The position numbers and the translations under genes were made by a program. Below, piece by piece: positions 14,593 to 21,661 of a stretch of DNA of 24,211 bases. The stretch's first letter is position 1. Each line of letters starts with the position of its first letter. Origin of the DNA: an uncultured Lachnospiraceae bacterium (GTDB lineage: Bacteria; Bacillota; Clostridia; Lachnospirales; Lachnospiraceae); assembly GCA_910589635.1 (NCBI GenBank), contig CAJUTD010000026.1:1-24211 (forward strand), in the 5' to 3' direction. Below the pieces are notes generated by a model, which was not told the DNA's origin, did no database searches, and was given only the letters and a program-made list of their open reading frames with translations.

Positions 14593-15606
14593 TCACTGAT
14601 TTGACAGTTCCACCAATTTTTCCAGCACCGTAAATGCCTTGCCGGAGTCAATGGCTTCGGCGGCAAGGCTGATTCCATCCTCCATACTGCCGGCAATTTT
14701 TCCGGCATAGAGGGCCGCTCCCGCATTCAGCAGCACGATATCCCGCTTAGCGCCCTGCACTTCGCCTTTGAGGATTCCGGCCGTAATTTTCGCATTATCT
14801 TTTCCATCGCCGCCCTGCAAATCTGCAAGGGTCGCGCGCGCAAATCCGAACTGCTCCGGGGTCACTTCGTAAGTATGGACTTTACCGTCATTAATCTCAG
14901 ATACGATTGTTTTGCCTGTCAATGTAAATTCATCCATACAATCCTCACCGCTCACAACAAATCCGCTCTCCACACCCAGATTGCACATCGCCCGCGCAAT
15001 CAAATCCGTAAGCGCTGGGTCATAGACGCCTACGACCATGCATTTCGCGTCCGAAGGATTTGCAAGCGGTCCCAAAATATTAAATACGGAGCGCACGCCC
15101 ATTTCCTTGCGCGCCTGCCCAACATACTTCATGGATTTATTGAAACTGGGGGCAAACATGAAACCGAGCCCGGCTTTTTCTACGCATTTCGCCACTACCT
15201 CAGGCTCTGCCGTAATATTGACGCCCAGGGCTTCTAAGACATCTCCGGCGCCGCTCTTGCTGGAAATGGAACGGTTGCCATGCTTGGCAATGGGAAGCCC
15301 CGCGCCCGCCGCTACAAACGCTGATGTCGTAGAAATGTTAAACGTAAACGTACGGTCTCCGCCCGTGCCCACCAGATCAAGATAGTTCCTCGTATCAGGC
15401 GCGATATGCTCCGCCTTTTCTTTTAACACAGAGGCAAATCCTGTCAATTCCTCTAAGGTTGCCCCCTTCATGCGCATTGCCGTCAGAAACGCTCCCAGCT
15501 GCGCCTGCGTTGCCTCGCCACTCAACATGATATTCATAACCCGGCTTGCTTCCTGCTGTGACAAATCATGTCTATCCACCACTTTTTGAATCGCTTCCTG
15601 CATCAT
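14593..15606 (-). CDS. trpD: Anthranilate phosphoribosyltransferase TrpD
   Basis: Transfers phosphoribosyl from PRPP to anthranilate, the second step of tryptophan synthesis. The 337-residue length is standard. Signature segments are DLVGTGGDRTFTFNISTTSA (about residues 82-101: GTGGD binds PRPP, N-x-ST binds its pyrophosphate), then KHGNRSISSKSGAGDVLEALG, and the anthranilate region with FNILGPLANP. ATG 15606 is preceded by AAGGAAGG and lies 15 bases after the trpA stop. It is the last gene of the operon, an unusual position since trpD normally follows or fuses with trpG. No second copy is seen. Confidence 0.96.
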   Translation of the reverse strand: MMQEAIQKVVDRHDLSQQEASRVMNIMLSGEATQAQLGAFLTAMRMKGATLEELTGFASVLKEKAEHIAPDTRNYLDLVGTGGDRTFTFNISTTSAFVAAGAGLPIAKHGNRSISSKSGAGDVLEALGVNITAEPEVVAKCVEKAGLGFMFAPSFNKSMKYVGQARKEMGVRSVFNILGPLANPSDAKCMVVGVYDPALTDLIARAMCNLGVESGFVVSGEDCMDEFTLTGKTIVSEINDGKVHTYEVTPEQFGFARATLADLQGGDGKDNAKITAGILKGEVQGAKRDIVLLNAGAALYAGKIAGSMEDGISLAAEAIDSGKAFTVLEKLVELSNQ

Positions 15607-15621
15607 ACTTATCCTTCCTTT

Positions 15622-16419
15622 CTACAATAAATTCAGTTCCTTTTTAAATGTGCTGCAATACTCTGCCGCCGCCTGCGGCTTATAATCATTGGCCTCGAGA
15701 ACACGGATGAAATGGGAACCCACAATTGCGCCGTCAATCACATCCTTCACAGACGCCACATCCTTTGCCTGTTCAATGCCAAATCCCATCATTACCGGAA
15801 TCTTTGACACTTGCTTTACCGCCGACAAATAGTGCAAAATCTCCTTATGGAAATTGCCGCTCTGCCCGGTAACGCCCATACCAGAGACACAATACACAAA
15901 CCCCCTGGCGCCCTCAAGAATCTTGGGGATACGCCCCGCCGACACCGGAGATACCAGCTCTATCAAAATAGGCGCTCCTTCCCGCTGCAAAGCCTTTTTC
16001 AAATCGTCCTGCTCCTCCAACGGCAAATCGGGGATAATCAGCCCATCCACGCCGCCAATGATACATTCCTCCACAAATTTTTCCAATCCAAAGTGCAGCG
16101 CCGTATTATAATACATCATAAAGACAATGGGGACTTCCACACCCTCCGCACGGATTTCACGCATCATAGTAAATACTTTCGGCAAATTTGTACCCAGCAG
16201 AATCGACTTGTAAGAAGCATTCTGAATCACGGGTCCATCCGCTGCCGGATCGGAAAAAGGAATCCCAAGTTCCAGCACATCTACCCCCGCCTGTTCCTGT
16301 GCCAAAATCAGTTGGCGGCACCCTTTCATATCCGGCAGTCCTGCCGTCATATAAGTGATAAACGCTTTTTCCCCGCGTTCCTTCAGCTCCTGCATTTTCT
16401 GCTCAATTCTATTTTCCAT
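15622..16419 (-). CDS. trpA: Tryptophan synthase alpha chain TrpA
   Basis: Cleaves indole-3-glycerol phosphate to indole and glyceraldehyde 3-phosphate; indole is passed through a tunnel to TrpB. The 265-residue TIM barrel contains AGVDVLELGIPFSDPAADGP with catalytic Glu50 and Asp61. GLIIPDLPLEE, the flexible loop region GFVYCVSGMGVTG, and the phosphate site GFGIEQAKDV and GAIVGSHFI are also present. AGGAGGT lies 6 bases before the ATG. A 94-base gap containing degenerate copies of the trpB 3' end separates it from trpB, unusual in an otherwise tight operon. Confidence 0.97.
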   Translation of the reverse strand: MENRIEQKMQELKERGEKAFITYMTAGLPDMKGCRQLILAQEQAGVDVLELGIPFSDPAADGPVIQNASYKSILLGTNLPKVFTMMREIRAEGVEVPIVFMMYYNTALHFGLEKFVEECIIGGVDGLIIPDLPLEEQDDLKKALQREGAPILIELVSPVSAGRIPKILEGARGFVYCVSGMGVTGQSGNFHKEILHYLSAVKQVSKIPVMMGFGIEQAKDVASVKDVIDGAIVGSHFIRVLEANDYKPQAAAEYCSTFKKELNLL

Positions 16420-16448
16420 GAAGTTACCTCCTAATGTTTCTAAAACAA

Positions 16449-16545
16449 TTGTTACAACCTGTATTCCACTCGCTCATCATCACTGTTACAGACGATATTC
16501 CGTTCACCTTATATCACTGTTGCGACCTGTATTCCGCTACGGTAT
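16449..16545 (-). repeat. Three degenerate 34-base tandem repeats at the trpB 3' end
   Basis: The end of trpB (GGAATACAGGTCGCAACAGTG, written here across codons for EYRSQQ-stop) recurs twice downstream as GGAATATCGTCTGTAACAGTG and GGAATACAGGTTGTAACAATT. The shared TATTCC on the plus strand occurs at 16462, 16496 and 16530, exactly 34 bases apart. The first copy is coding and carries the stop; the other two are untranslated. This looks like an old slippage duplication that enlarged the trpB-trpA gap. Confidence 0.7.
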
Positions 16546-17692
16546 GCACATCCTTGTCGCCTCTGCCCGACAGGCAGACGATCATAATTTCATCCTTCTT
16601 CATTTTCATTGCCTGCTTTTTTGCGTAAGCAAGCGCGTGGGCGCTCTCAATCGCCGGGATAATTCCTTCCAGCCTGCATAGCTCCTGCAATGCGTCCATG
16701 GCCTCCACGTCTGTGACTGATACATACTCTGCCCTGCCGCTGTCGCGCAGGTAAGCGTGTTCCGGGCCCACGCCCGGATAATCCAGTCCTGCCGAGATGG
16801 AATAAGCGACTTGGATATTGCCGTCGTCATCTTGTAAAAGGTAAGAGCGCATCCCATGCAGCGTCCCCGGTTTCCCAAGAGCCATGGCGCTGGCATGTTC
16901 TCCGCTCGCAATGCCATGTCCCGCGGCTTCCACGCCAATCAATTTTACAGACGCGTCCTCCAAAAAATCTGCAAACATGCCGATGGAATTGGAGCCGCCG
17001 CCCACACATGCCATCGCTACATCCGGCAGCCTTCCCTCCATTTGCAAGATCTGTTTTTTACTCTCCCGGCTGATAACGCTCTGAAATTCTTTGACAATCT
17101 TAGGATAGGGATACGGTCCCACTGCAGAACCAATCACATAAAAGGTGTCCTCCGCCGTTTTTGCCCAGGTACGGATTGCCTCGTTGGTGGCGTCCTTTAA
17201 TGTACGGCTGCCTGACTTCACGCATACCACCTGCGCGCCCAACATTTCCATGCGGAAAACGTTTAATTCCTGCCGCCTCATGTCCTCTTCCCCCATAAAG
17301 ACCGTACACTCCATACCAAAGAGCGCCGCGCCCGTGGCTGTCGCCACACCATGCTGGCCAGCCCCGGTTTCGGCGATCACCTTTCGCTTACCCATCCTCT
17401 TTGCCAAAAGAATCTGCCCAATCACATTGTTAATCTTGTGCGCCCCCGTATGATTTAAATCCTCGCGTTTGAGATATATTTTCGTACCGTACGCCCGGCT
17501 GAGGTTTTCCGCAAAATAAAGCGGCGTTTCCCTCCCCACATACTGCTTCATATAATAATCATACTGTTTCAAAAACGCTTCGTCATGAATGGCTGCCTCG
17601 AATGCTTCATTCAACTCATCCAATACGTTCATCAGAGATTCCGACACAAACTGCCCGCCAAATTCTCCATAATATCTCTCACTCTTTTTCAT
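16514..17692 (-). CDS. trpB: Tryptophan synthase beta chain TrpB
   Basis: The PLP enzyme that condenses indole with serine to give tryptophan. The 392-residue protein starts RYYGEFGGQFVSE and carries REDLNHTGAHKINN with the PLP Schiff-base Lys86. AETGAGQHGVATATGAA, the phosphate-binding CVGGGSNSIGMF, and the C-terminal SGRGDKD are also seen. It is the standard TrpB1 form that pairs with TrpA. Its ATG overlaps the trpF stop (ATGA), so translation is coupled. AAAGGTG provides the ribosome site. Confidence 0.97.
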   Translation of the reverse strand: MKKSERYYGEFGGQFVSESLMNVLDELNEAFEAAIHDEAFLKQYDYYMKQYVGRETPLYFAENLSRAYGTKIYLKREDLNHTGAHKINNVIGQILLAKRMGKRKVIAETGAGQHGVATATGAALFGMECTVFMGEEDMRRQELNVFRMEMLGAQVVCVKSGSRTLKDATNEAIRTWAKTAEDTFYVIGSAVGPYPYPKIVKEFQSVISRESKKQILQMEGRLPDVAMACVGGGSNSIGMFADFLEDASVKLIGVEAAGHGIASGEHASAMALGKPGTLHGMRSYLLQDDDGNIQVAYSISAGLDYPGVGPEHAYLRDSGRAEYVSVTDVEAMDALQELCRLEGIIPAIESAHALAYAKKQAMKMKKDEIMIVCLSGRGDKDVHTVAEYRSQQ

Positions 17693-18330
17693 GATCCTCT
17701 CACCTTTCCTACAAAATCTAATAGCAATGATTTTTCCTTCCCATTTGCACCCTCCACGCCGGTGCTGACGTCCACGGCGTCCGGCTCCAGGGTCTTCACC
17801 GCCTCCACGATATTTTTCGGGTTCAGCCCGCCGGCAAGCACAAACATTTTACCGGCAAAAACCGTAGCTTTCATGTGCTCCACCGCCGTACGGCTGCCCG
17901 CCCAGTCAAAGGGTTTACCGCTCCCCGCCTGTTTGGCGTCAAGCACATAACCTGTGATTTTAGCGTCCTGTTCCAATCCATTCATATCTTGCGGTTTTTG
18001 CAGATTACAGGCGCGCCAGATTGGTACGCCGCACTGTCTCAATACGTCCTCCTGTAAATCCCCATGCACTTGCAGAATATCAAATCCGGCCTGTTCTACT
18101 CTCCTCACCAACTCTAAATTGGGACTGACCGTCACGGCGACCCGTTTGATACGTTTATCCAAATATTTATGAATTTCTTCTGCCTGCGCGAAACTGACAT
18201 TACGCTTACTGTTCTGCCAGAAAACGAATCCTGCATACTCCGCGTGAACCTCATTCAGATAAAACGCTTCCCCAACCTGCGTAATCCCGCAAATTTTTAT
18301 CTGCGGTGAACCCCTTCTATTATCCGCCAT
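17689..18330 (-). CDS. trpF: Phosphoribosylanthranilate isomerase TrpF
   Basis: Isomerises phosphoribosylanthranilate to the open-chain CdRP form. A 213-residue TIM barrel with the N-terminal IKICGITQ (catalytic Cys), the GFVFWQNSKRNV loop, ILQVHGD, YVLDAKQAGSGKPFDW with the catalytic Asp, and the phosphate-binding FVLAGGLNPKN and DVSTGVEG near the end. The open frame extends to 18435 and would overlap trpC, but that part is unlike TrpF. ATG 18330 follows AAGGAGG at about 10 bases and gives the family N-terminus, leaving a 40-base gap to trpC. Confidence 0.95.
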   Translation of the reverse strand: MADNRRGSPQIKICGITQVGEAFYLNEVHAEYAGFVFWQNSKRNVSFAQAEEIHKYLDKRIKRVAVTVSPNLELVRRVEQAGFDILQVHGDLQEDVLRQCGVPIWRACNLQKPQDMNGLEQDAKITGYVLDAKQAGSGKPFDWAGSRTAVEHMKATVFAGKMFVLAGGLNPKNIVEAVKTLEPDAVDVSTGVEGANGKEKSLLLDFVGKVRGS

Positions 18331-18370
18331 AACCGTTATCCTCCTTCTGTCTACACATAGCAATGATTTC

Positions 18371-19153
18371 TCACAGCGATTTCCATCGCTTTGCCAACGC
18401 CCTCGAATCTTCCGCCTCCATAAAAGCCCTGCCAATCAAAAACGCATCCACACGACAATCTTTTAGAAATTTCACGTCTTCATCATTCACAATGCCGCTC
18501 TCCGCTACAAGGATTTTTCCTTGAGGAACCATAGCGGACAAACGTTTCGTCGTCTCCAGACGGATTGTGAAATCGCGCAGATCGCGGTTATTAACGCCGA
18601 TAATCTCTGCATCCAGTTTCAGCGCACGCTCCATCTCATGCTCATCGTGCGTCTCCACCAGCGCGTCCATGCCAAGTTCCCCGGCCAATTGATAAAAATC
18701 CCGCAACTGCACATCATCGAGAATCGCTGCAATCAGTAATACAGCATCCGCGCCAATTGCCCTCGCCTCATAAAACTGGTACACGTCTATCATAAAATCT
18801 TTACGGATAATGGGCAGTGAGGACATCCTGCGGATTTTTTGCAGGTAATCTATATTTCCATGAAAATGGTCTTCTTCCGTCAAGCAAGAAATGGCGTCCA
18901 CACAAGCATTGTACTCTGCAATCCGCTCGTCAAGATGAAGTTTGCTCTCAATCTTCCCCAAACTGGGAGACGCCTTCTTGAACTCCCCGATTATGGAAAT
19001 GCCGGGCTTTGCCAGCGCCTCATAAAATGACGGATGCTGCATCTTTTCGCGGATTGTTTCTTCGGCAAGGCTTCGCATCCTGTTTTCACTGATTCGTGAC
19101 TTATGCAAAGGCAGCCGCCGTTTTTTATCCGCTACGATTTTATCTAATATCAT
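18371..19153 (-). CDS. trpC: Indole-3-glycerol phosphate synthase TrpC
   Basis: Closes the indole ring with decarboxylation. The 260-residue protein begins MILDKIVADKKRRL. It has IIGEFKKASPSLGKI (substrate-binding Glu and Lys), ISCLTEEDHFHG, PIIRKDFMIDVYQ with the catalytic Lys, EIIGVNNRDL, and the phosphate site LVAESGI with AFLIGRAFMEA. It is a single-function enzyme here, not fused to TrpF. The start has AAAGGGG upstream and lies 12 bases after the trpG stop. Confidence 0.97.
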   Translation of the reverse strand: MILDKIVADKKRRLPLHKSRISENRMRSLAEETIREKMQHPSFYEALAKPGISIIGEFKKASPSLGKIESKLHLDERIAEYNACVDAISCLTEEDHFHGNIDYLQKIRRMSSLPIIRKDFMIDVYQFYEARAIGADAVLLIAAILDDVQLRDFYQLAGELGMDALVETHDEHEMERALKLDAEIIGVNNRDLRDFTIRLETTKRLSAMVPQGKILVAESGIVNDEDVKFLKDCRVDAFLIGRAFMEAEDSRALAKRWKSL

Positions 19154-19165
19154 GTAATTCCCCTT

Positions 19166-19735
19166 TCAGATTACGCCGTTTACAAAGTTGTCTATCATAC
19201 GTTTTCCATGTTCCGTGTAAATAGATTCAGGATGGAACTGCAAACCCACCACCGGATATTCCTTATGTCGCATCGCCATAATCTCTCCATCCTCCGTCTC
19301 CGCCAACACCTCAAGGCAGCTTGGCAAGCTTTCTTTTTGTACGGCAAGCGAATGGTAACGCGCAATTTTAACCGGAGTATCAATACCTGCAAAAATACTT
19401 TCTTCCTTGTGCACGATCTCTGACTGCTTGCCGTGACACAATTCCCTGGCATAGCTTACCGTCGCCCCCAAAGCCTCCCCGATACACTGATGTCCCAAAC
19501 ATATTCCCAAAATAGGCGTCTCTGTCAAAAATGTCTTTACCACATTCACACAGATACCGGCGTCCCCAGGACGTCCGGGCCCCGGCGAGAGCACAATCCT
19601 CTCCGGCTTTAATTCCTTAATCTCTTCCACTGTCATCTTGTCATTGCGCACCACTTCGATATCTGTACGGAAAGTTCCCATATACTGGTACAAGTTGTAG
19701 GTAAAGGAATCATAATTATCAATTAAAAGTACCAT
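19166..19735 (-). CDS. trpG: Anthranilate synthase glutamine amidotransferase subunit TrpG
   Basis: Releases ammonia from glutamine for TrpE. The 189-residue class-I amidotransferase contains LLIDNYDSFTYNL, the oxyanion-loop LSPGPGRPGDAGI, nucleophile Cys79 in GICLGHQ, and catalytic His168 and Glu170 in QFHPES. It is separate from TrpD, unlike the TrpGD fusion of enterobacteria. Whether it also serves folate synthesis (PabA role) cannot be told; the trp operon location favours tryptophan. ATG 19735 is chosen over an in-frame codon at 19750 because GAGGAGG lies 6 bases upstream and the N-terminus matches the family. Confidence 0.97.
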   Translation of the reverse strand: MVLLIDNYDSFTYNLYQYMGTFRTDIEVVRNDKMTVEEIKELKPERIVLSPGPGRPGDAGICVNVVKTFLTETPILGICLGHQCIGEALGATVSYARELCHGKQSEIVHKEESIFAGIDTPVKIARYHSLAVQKESLPSCLEVLAETEDGEIMAMRHKEYPVVGLQFHPESIYTEHGKRMIDNFVNGVI

Positions 19736-19781
19736 TGCTGTCCTCCTCATTTTACGAATTTATATTTTGTGACGGTACGTG

Positions 19782-21194
19782 TTACAGATTTTGCTCCCGC
19801 ACCAAAGTCTTTGCCAACGCCATTACTTTATTGCAGCACTCCTGGTATTCCATTTCCGGCTGAGAATCTGCCACAATGCCCGCGCCTGCCTGTAAATACA
19901 CCTGGTTGCCTGTTTTTACCATCGTGCGGATGGTGATGCACAAATCCATATCCCCGCCGAAATCCACATAGCCGGTCGCGCCTCCATATAAACCTCTGCG
20001 GCTTTCTTCCAATTCATCTATAATCTCCATCGCACGGATTTTGGGCGCGCCGCTTAAAGTTCCCGCCGGCAGAAAAGACGACGCTAAATCCAACGGATGC
20101 AGGCTTTCTTTACCCTGTCCCTCGACCATGGACACGATATGCATGACATGGGAATAATTCTGTACCTCCATAAACTGTGTCACTTTGACAGTGCCGAACT
20201 CGGCAATTTTACCCATATCATTTCTCGCCAAATCTACCAGCATCACATGCTCCGCGCGCTCTTTTTTGTCACTGAGCAAATCCAGCTTTAACGCCTTATC
20301 CTCCGCCGCATCCCTGCCGCGCTTCCTGGTTCCGGCAATGGGACATGTAAACACTTTTTTTCCCTGCCGTTTCACCAACATTTCCGGCGAACTGCCAATC
20401 ACTTCAAACTCCCCAAAGTTAAAATAATACAAGTATGGAGATGGATTTAACCGCCTCAGCTCCTTATACATTTCAAAACCATCCTGTCCGGTCTCAATAG
20501 TCCATCTCTGGGAGAGCACAGTCTGGAAAATATGCCCCTCCCGGATATAACCTTTGATTTTATCCACCTTGCGGCAATATTCATCCAGGCTGTCGGATTT
20601 TTTGACAATCCTTCCGGCATGGTCAAAGGCTTTTTGCCGCTCCATTTTCCCTCCGCTATCCCTGGCCCGCCTAATGAGAACATCGGCTTCCCGCAAAGCC
20701 CTCTCTCTCCCTTGCGCGCTGTCCGCATCGAGTACGACGGCTGTCATCGTTTCCGCTATATGGTCGACAACCATGAATTTCGTCATCAGCATCATCTGAA
20801 TTGTCTCAATGCCAATTTCATCCGGGTTTGCATCCGGCAGTTTCTCCGTATAGCGCACAAAATCATAACCCAGGTTTCCCACCAGTCCGCCGCTGAAATT
20901 CAGGCCATCCGCGTCTTTATGAATTTCAAACTCACTGTAATACTGTTTTAACAAAGATAACGGATTGCCCTCTCTCACCTCTTCTTCGCCCTCCCGCTGA
21001 ATCACCAGCGCATTCCCCCGGGATGTGATAATCTCCTGCGGCTGTGCGCCAAAAAACGTATAGCGGTCATAATTCTTATCATAACTTTCCAGCAAAAATC
21101 CTCTCTCGCTCCCTACAAGATTTTCATACAGTTCCACAGATGTTTCCTTTACAATACTGACTGTGCGTTTATAAACTCTCAAAATTCGTTTCAT
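19782..21194 (-). CDS. trpE: Anthranilate synthase component I TrpE
   Basis: Converts chorismate and ammonia into anthranilate, the committed step. The 470-residue protein carries the N-terminal feedback site motif LLESYDKNYDRYTF, where the LLES serine is the usual tryptophan contact. The chorismate-binding core includes SPEMLVKRQGKKVFTCPIAG with TRKRGRD, LVDLARNDMGKIAEFGTVKV, GTLSGAPKIRAMEIIDELE and QAGAGIVADSQPE. ATG 21194 is preceded by AAGGAG at 7 bases; a TTG two codons upstream is in frame but too close to that site. It is the first gene after the T-box leader, so production is set by tRNA(Trp) charging and enzyme activity by tryptophan. Confidence 0.97.
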   Translation of the reverse strand: MKRILRVYKRTVSIVKETSVELYENLVGSERGFLLESYDKNYDRYTFFGAQPQEIITSRGNALVIQREGEEEVREGNPLSLLKQYYSEFEIHKDADGLNFSGGLVGNLGYDFVRYTEKLPDANPDEIGIETIQMMLMTKFMVVDHIAETMTAVVLDADSAQGRERALREADVLIRRARDSGGKMERQKAFDHAGRIVKKSDSLDEYCRKVDKIKGYIREGHIFQTVLSQRWTIETGQDGFEMYKELRRLNPSPYLYYFNFGEFEVIGSSPEMLVKRQGKKVFTCPIAGTRKRGRDAAEDKALKLDLLSDKKERAEHVMLVDLARNDMGKIAEFGTVKVTQFMEVQNYSHVMHIVSMVEGQGKESLHPLDLASSFLPAGTLSGAPKIRAMEIIDELEESRRGLYGGATGYVDFGGDMDLCITIRTMVKTGNQVYLQAGAGIVADSQPEMEYQECCNKVMALAKTLVREQNL

Positions 21195-21274
21195 GTACAA
21201 TCTCCTTTCTAATCACATGGCAAGGTCTTTTCTAAGAACAAAATGGGCAAGCCAGAAGGAATTTCCTATAGAAG

Positions 21275-21316
21275 AAAAAAGTCCCTGGTAAAAGTTAAAA
21301 AACTTTTACCAGGGAC
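21275..21316 (-). terminator. Regulatory terminator of the trp T-box leader
   Basis: On the minus strand GTCCCTGGTAAAAGTT pairs with AACTTTTACCAGGGAC around TTTT, followed by TTTTTTC. The 5' arm starts with CGTCCCT, which can instead pair with AGGG of the T-box sequence to form the antiterminator. The terminator ends about 80 bases before the trpE start. Confidence 0.9.
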
Positions 21317-21612
21317 GATGCTGGTCGTGGTGCCACCCTGTTTCATTATAGAAATGGTCTTTCGTAAAAGATACGAAAAGCGGATATTTCAAATTAGAAA
21401 TATCCGCCACCAATTCTATAATCTCAATCCGATACACATGATATCTTACCCCTGTAACGTGAGGACACGGCATCCGCTACTATAATTTCGCTTTGCATCT
21501 AACAAATCCATTCCCATAAAACTTTCCTGTTATCTTCCACCAACCGATAACTCTCTGTGAGGAACCTTTCTATGGTACTACTTTTGCTCATTGATTTTGT
21601 TTTATTTTTAAA
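21275..21612 (-). ncRNA. T-box riboswitch, tRNA(Trp)-responsive leader of the trp operon
   Basis: The leader shows the T-box order of elements: AGTA near the 5' end, AGAGAG and GGTTGGTGGAAG in Stem I, then a specifier loop with GAATGGATT. There UGG (21508-21510) is the tryptophan codon followed by a purine. Further on are another stem (GCGGATATTTC with GAAATATCCGC at about 21365-21405), the T-box proper AGGGTGGCACCACG (21326-21339) and the terminator. Uncharged tRNA(Trp) would pair its anticodon with the specifier and its NCCA end with the UGGN of the T-box, stabilising the antiterminator and switching the operon on. Confidence 0.93.
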
Positions 21613-21620
21613 TTATATGC

Positions 21621-21649
21621 AGTTTAGCACAGTAATGTGACGCTGTCAA
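21621..21649 (-). promoter_or_regulatory. Promoter of the trp operon
   Basis: On the minus strand there is a perfect -35 TTGACA (21644-21649), a 17-base spacer and TAAACT (21621-21626) with an extended TGC immediately before it. A TATAAT occurs 3 bases further on but has no -35 at the right distance. Transcription would start near 21614, just ahead of the T-box Stem I. The -35 lies only about 12 bases beyond the stop codon of the upstream surface protein, with no terminator between. Confidence 0.8.
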
Positions 21650-21661
21650 GTGTTTTTTGCA

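Noticed and set aside
14499..14726. Minus-strand frame overlapping the end of trpD
   Set aside because: It lies mostly in another frame of the well-conserved TrpD C-terminus, has no ribosome site and matches no family I recognise.
18331..18435. Longer TrpF reading into trpC
   Set aside because: The first 35 residues are Arg-rich and unlike TrpF, while ATG 18330 has AAGGAGG upstream and gives the expected N-terminus.
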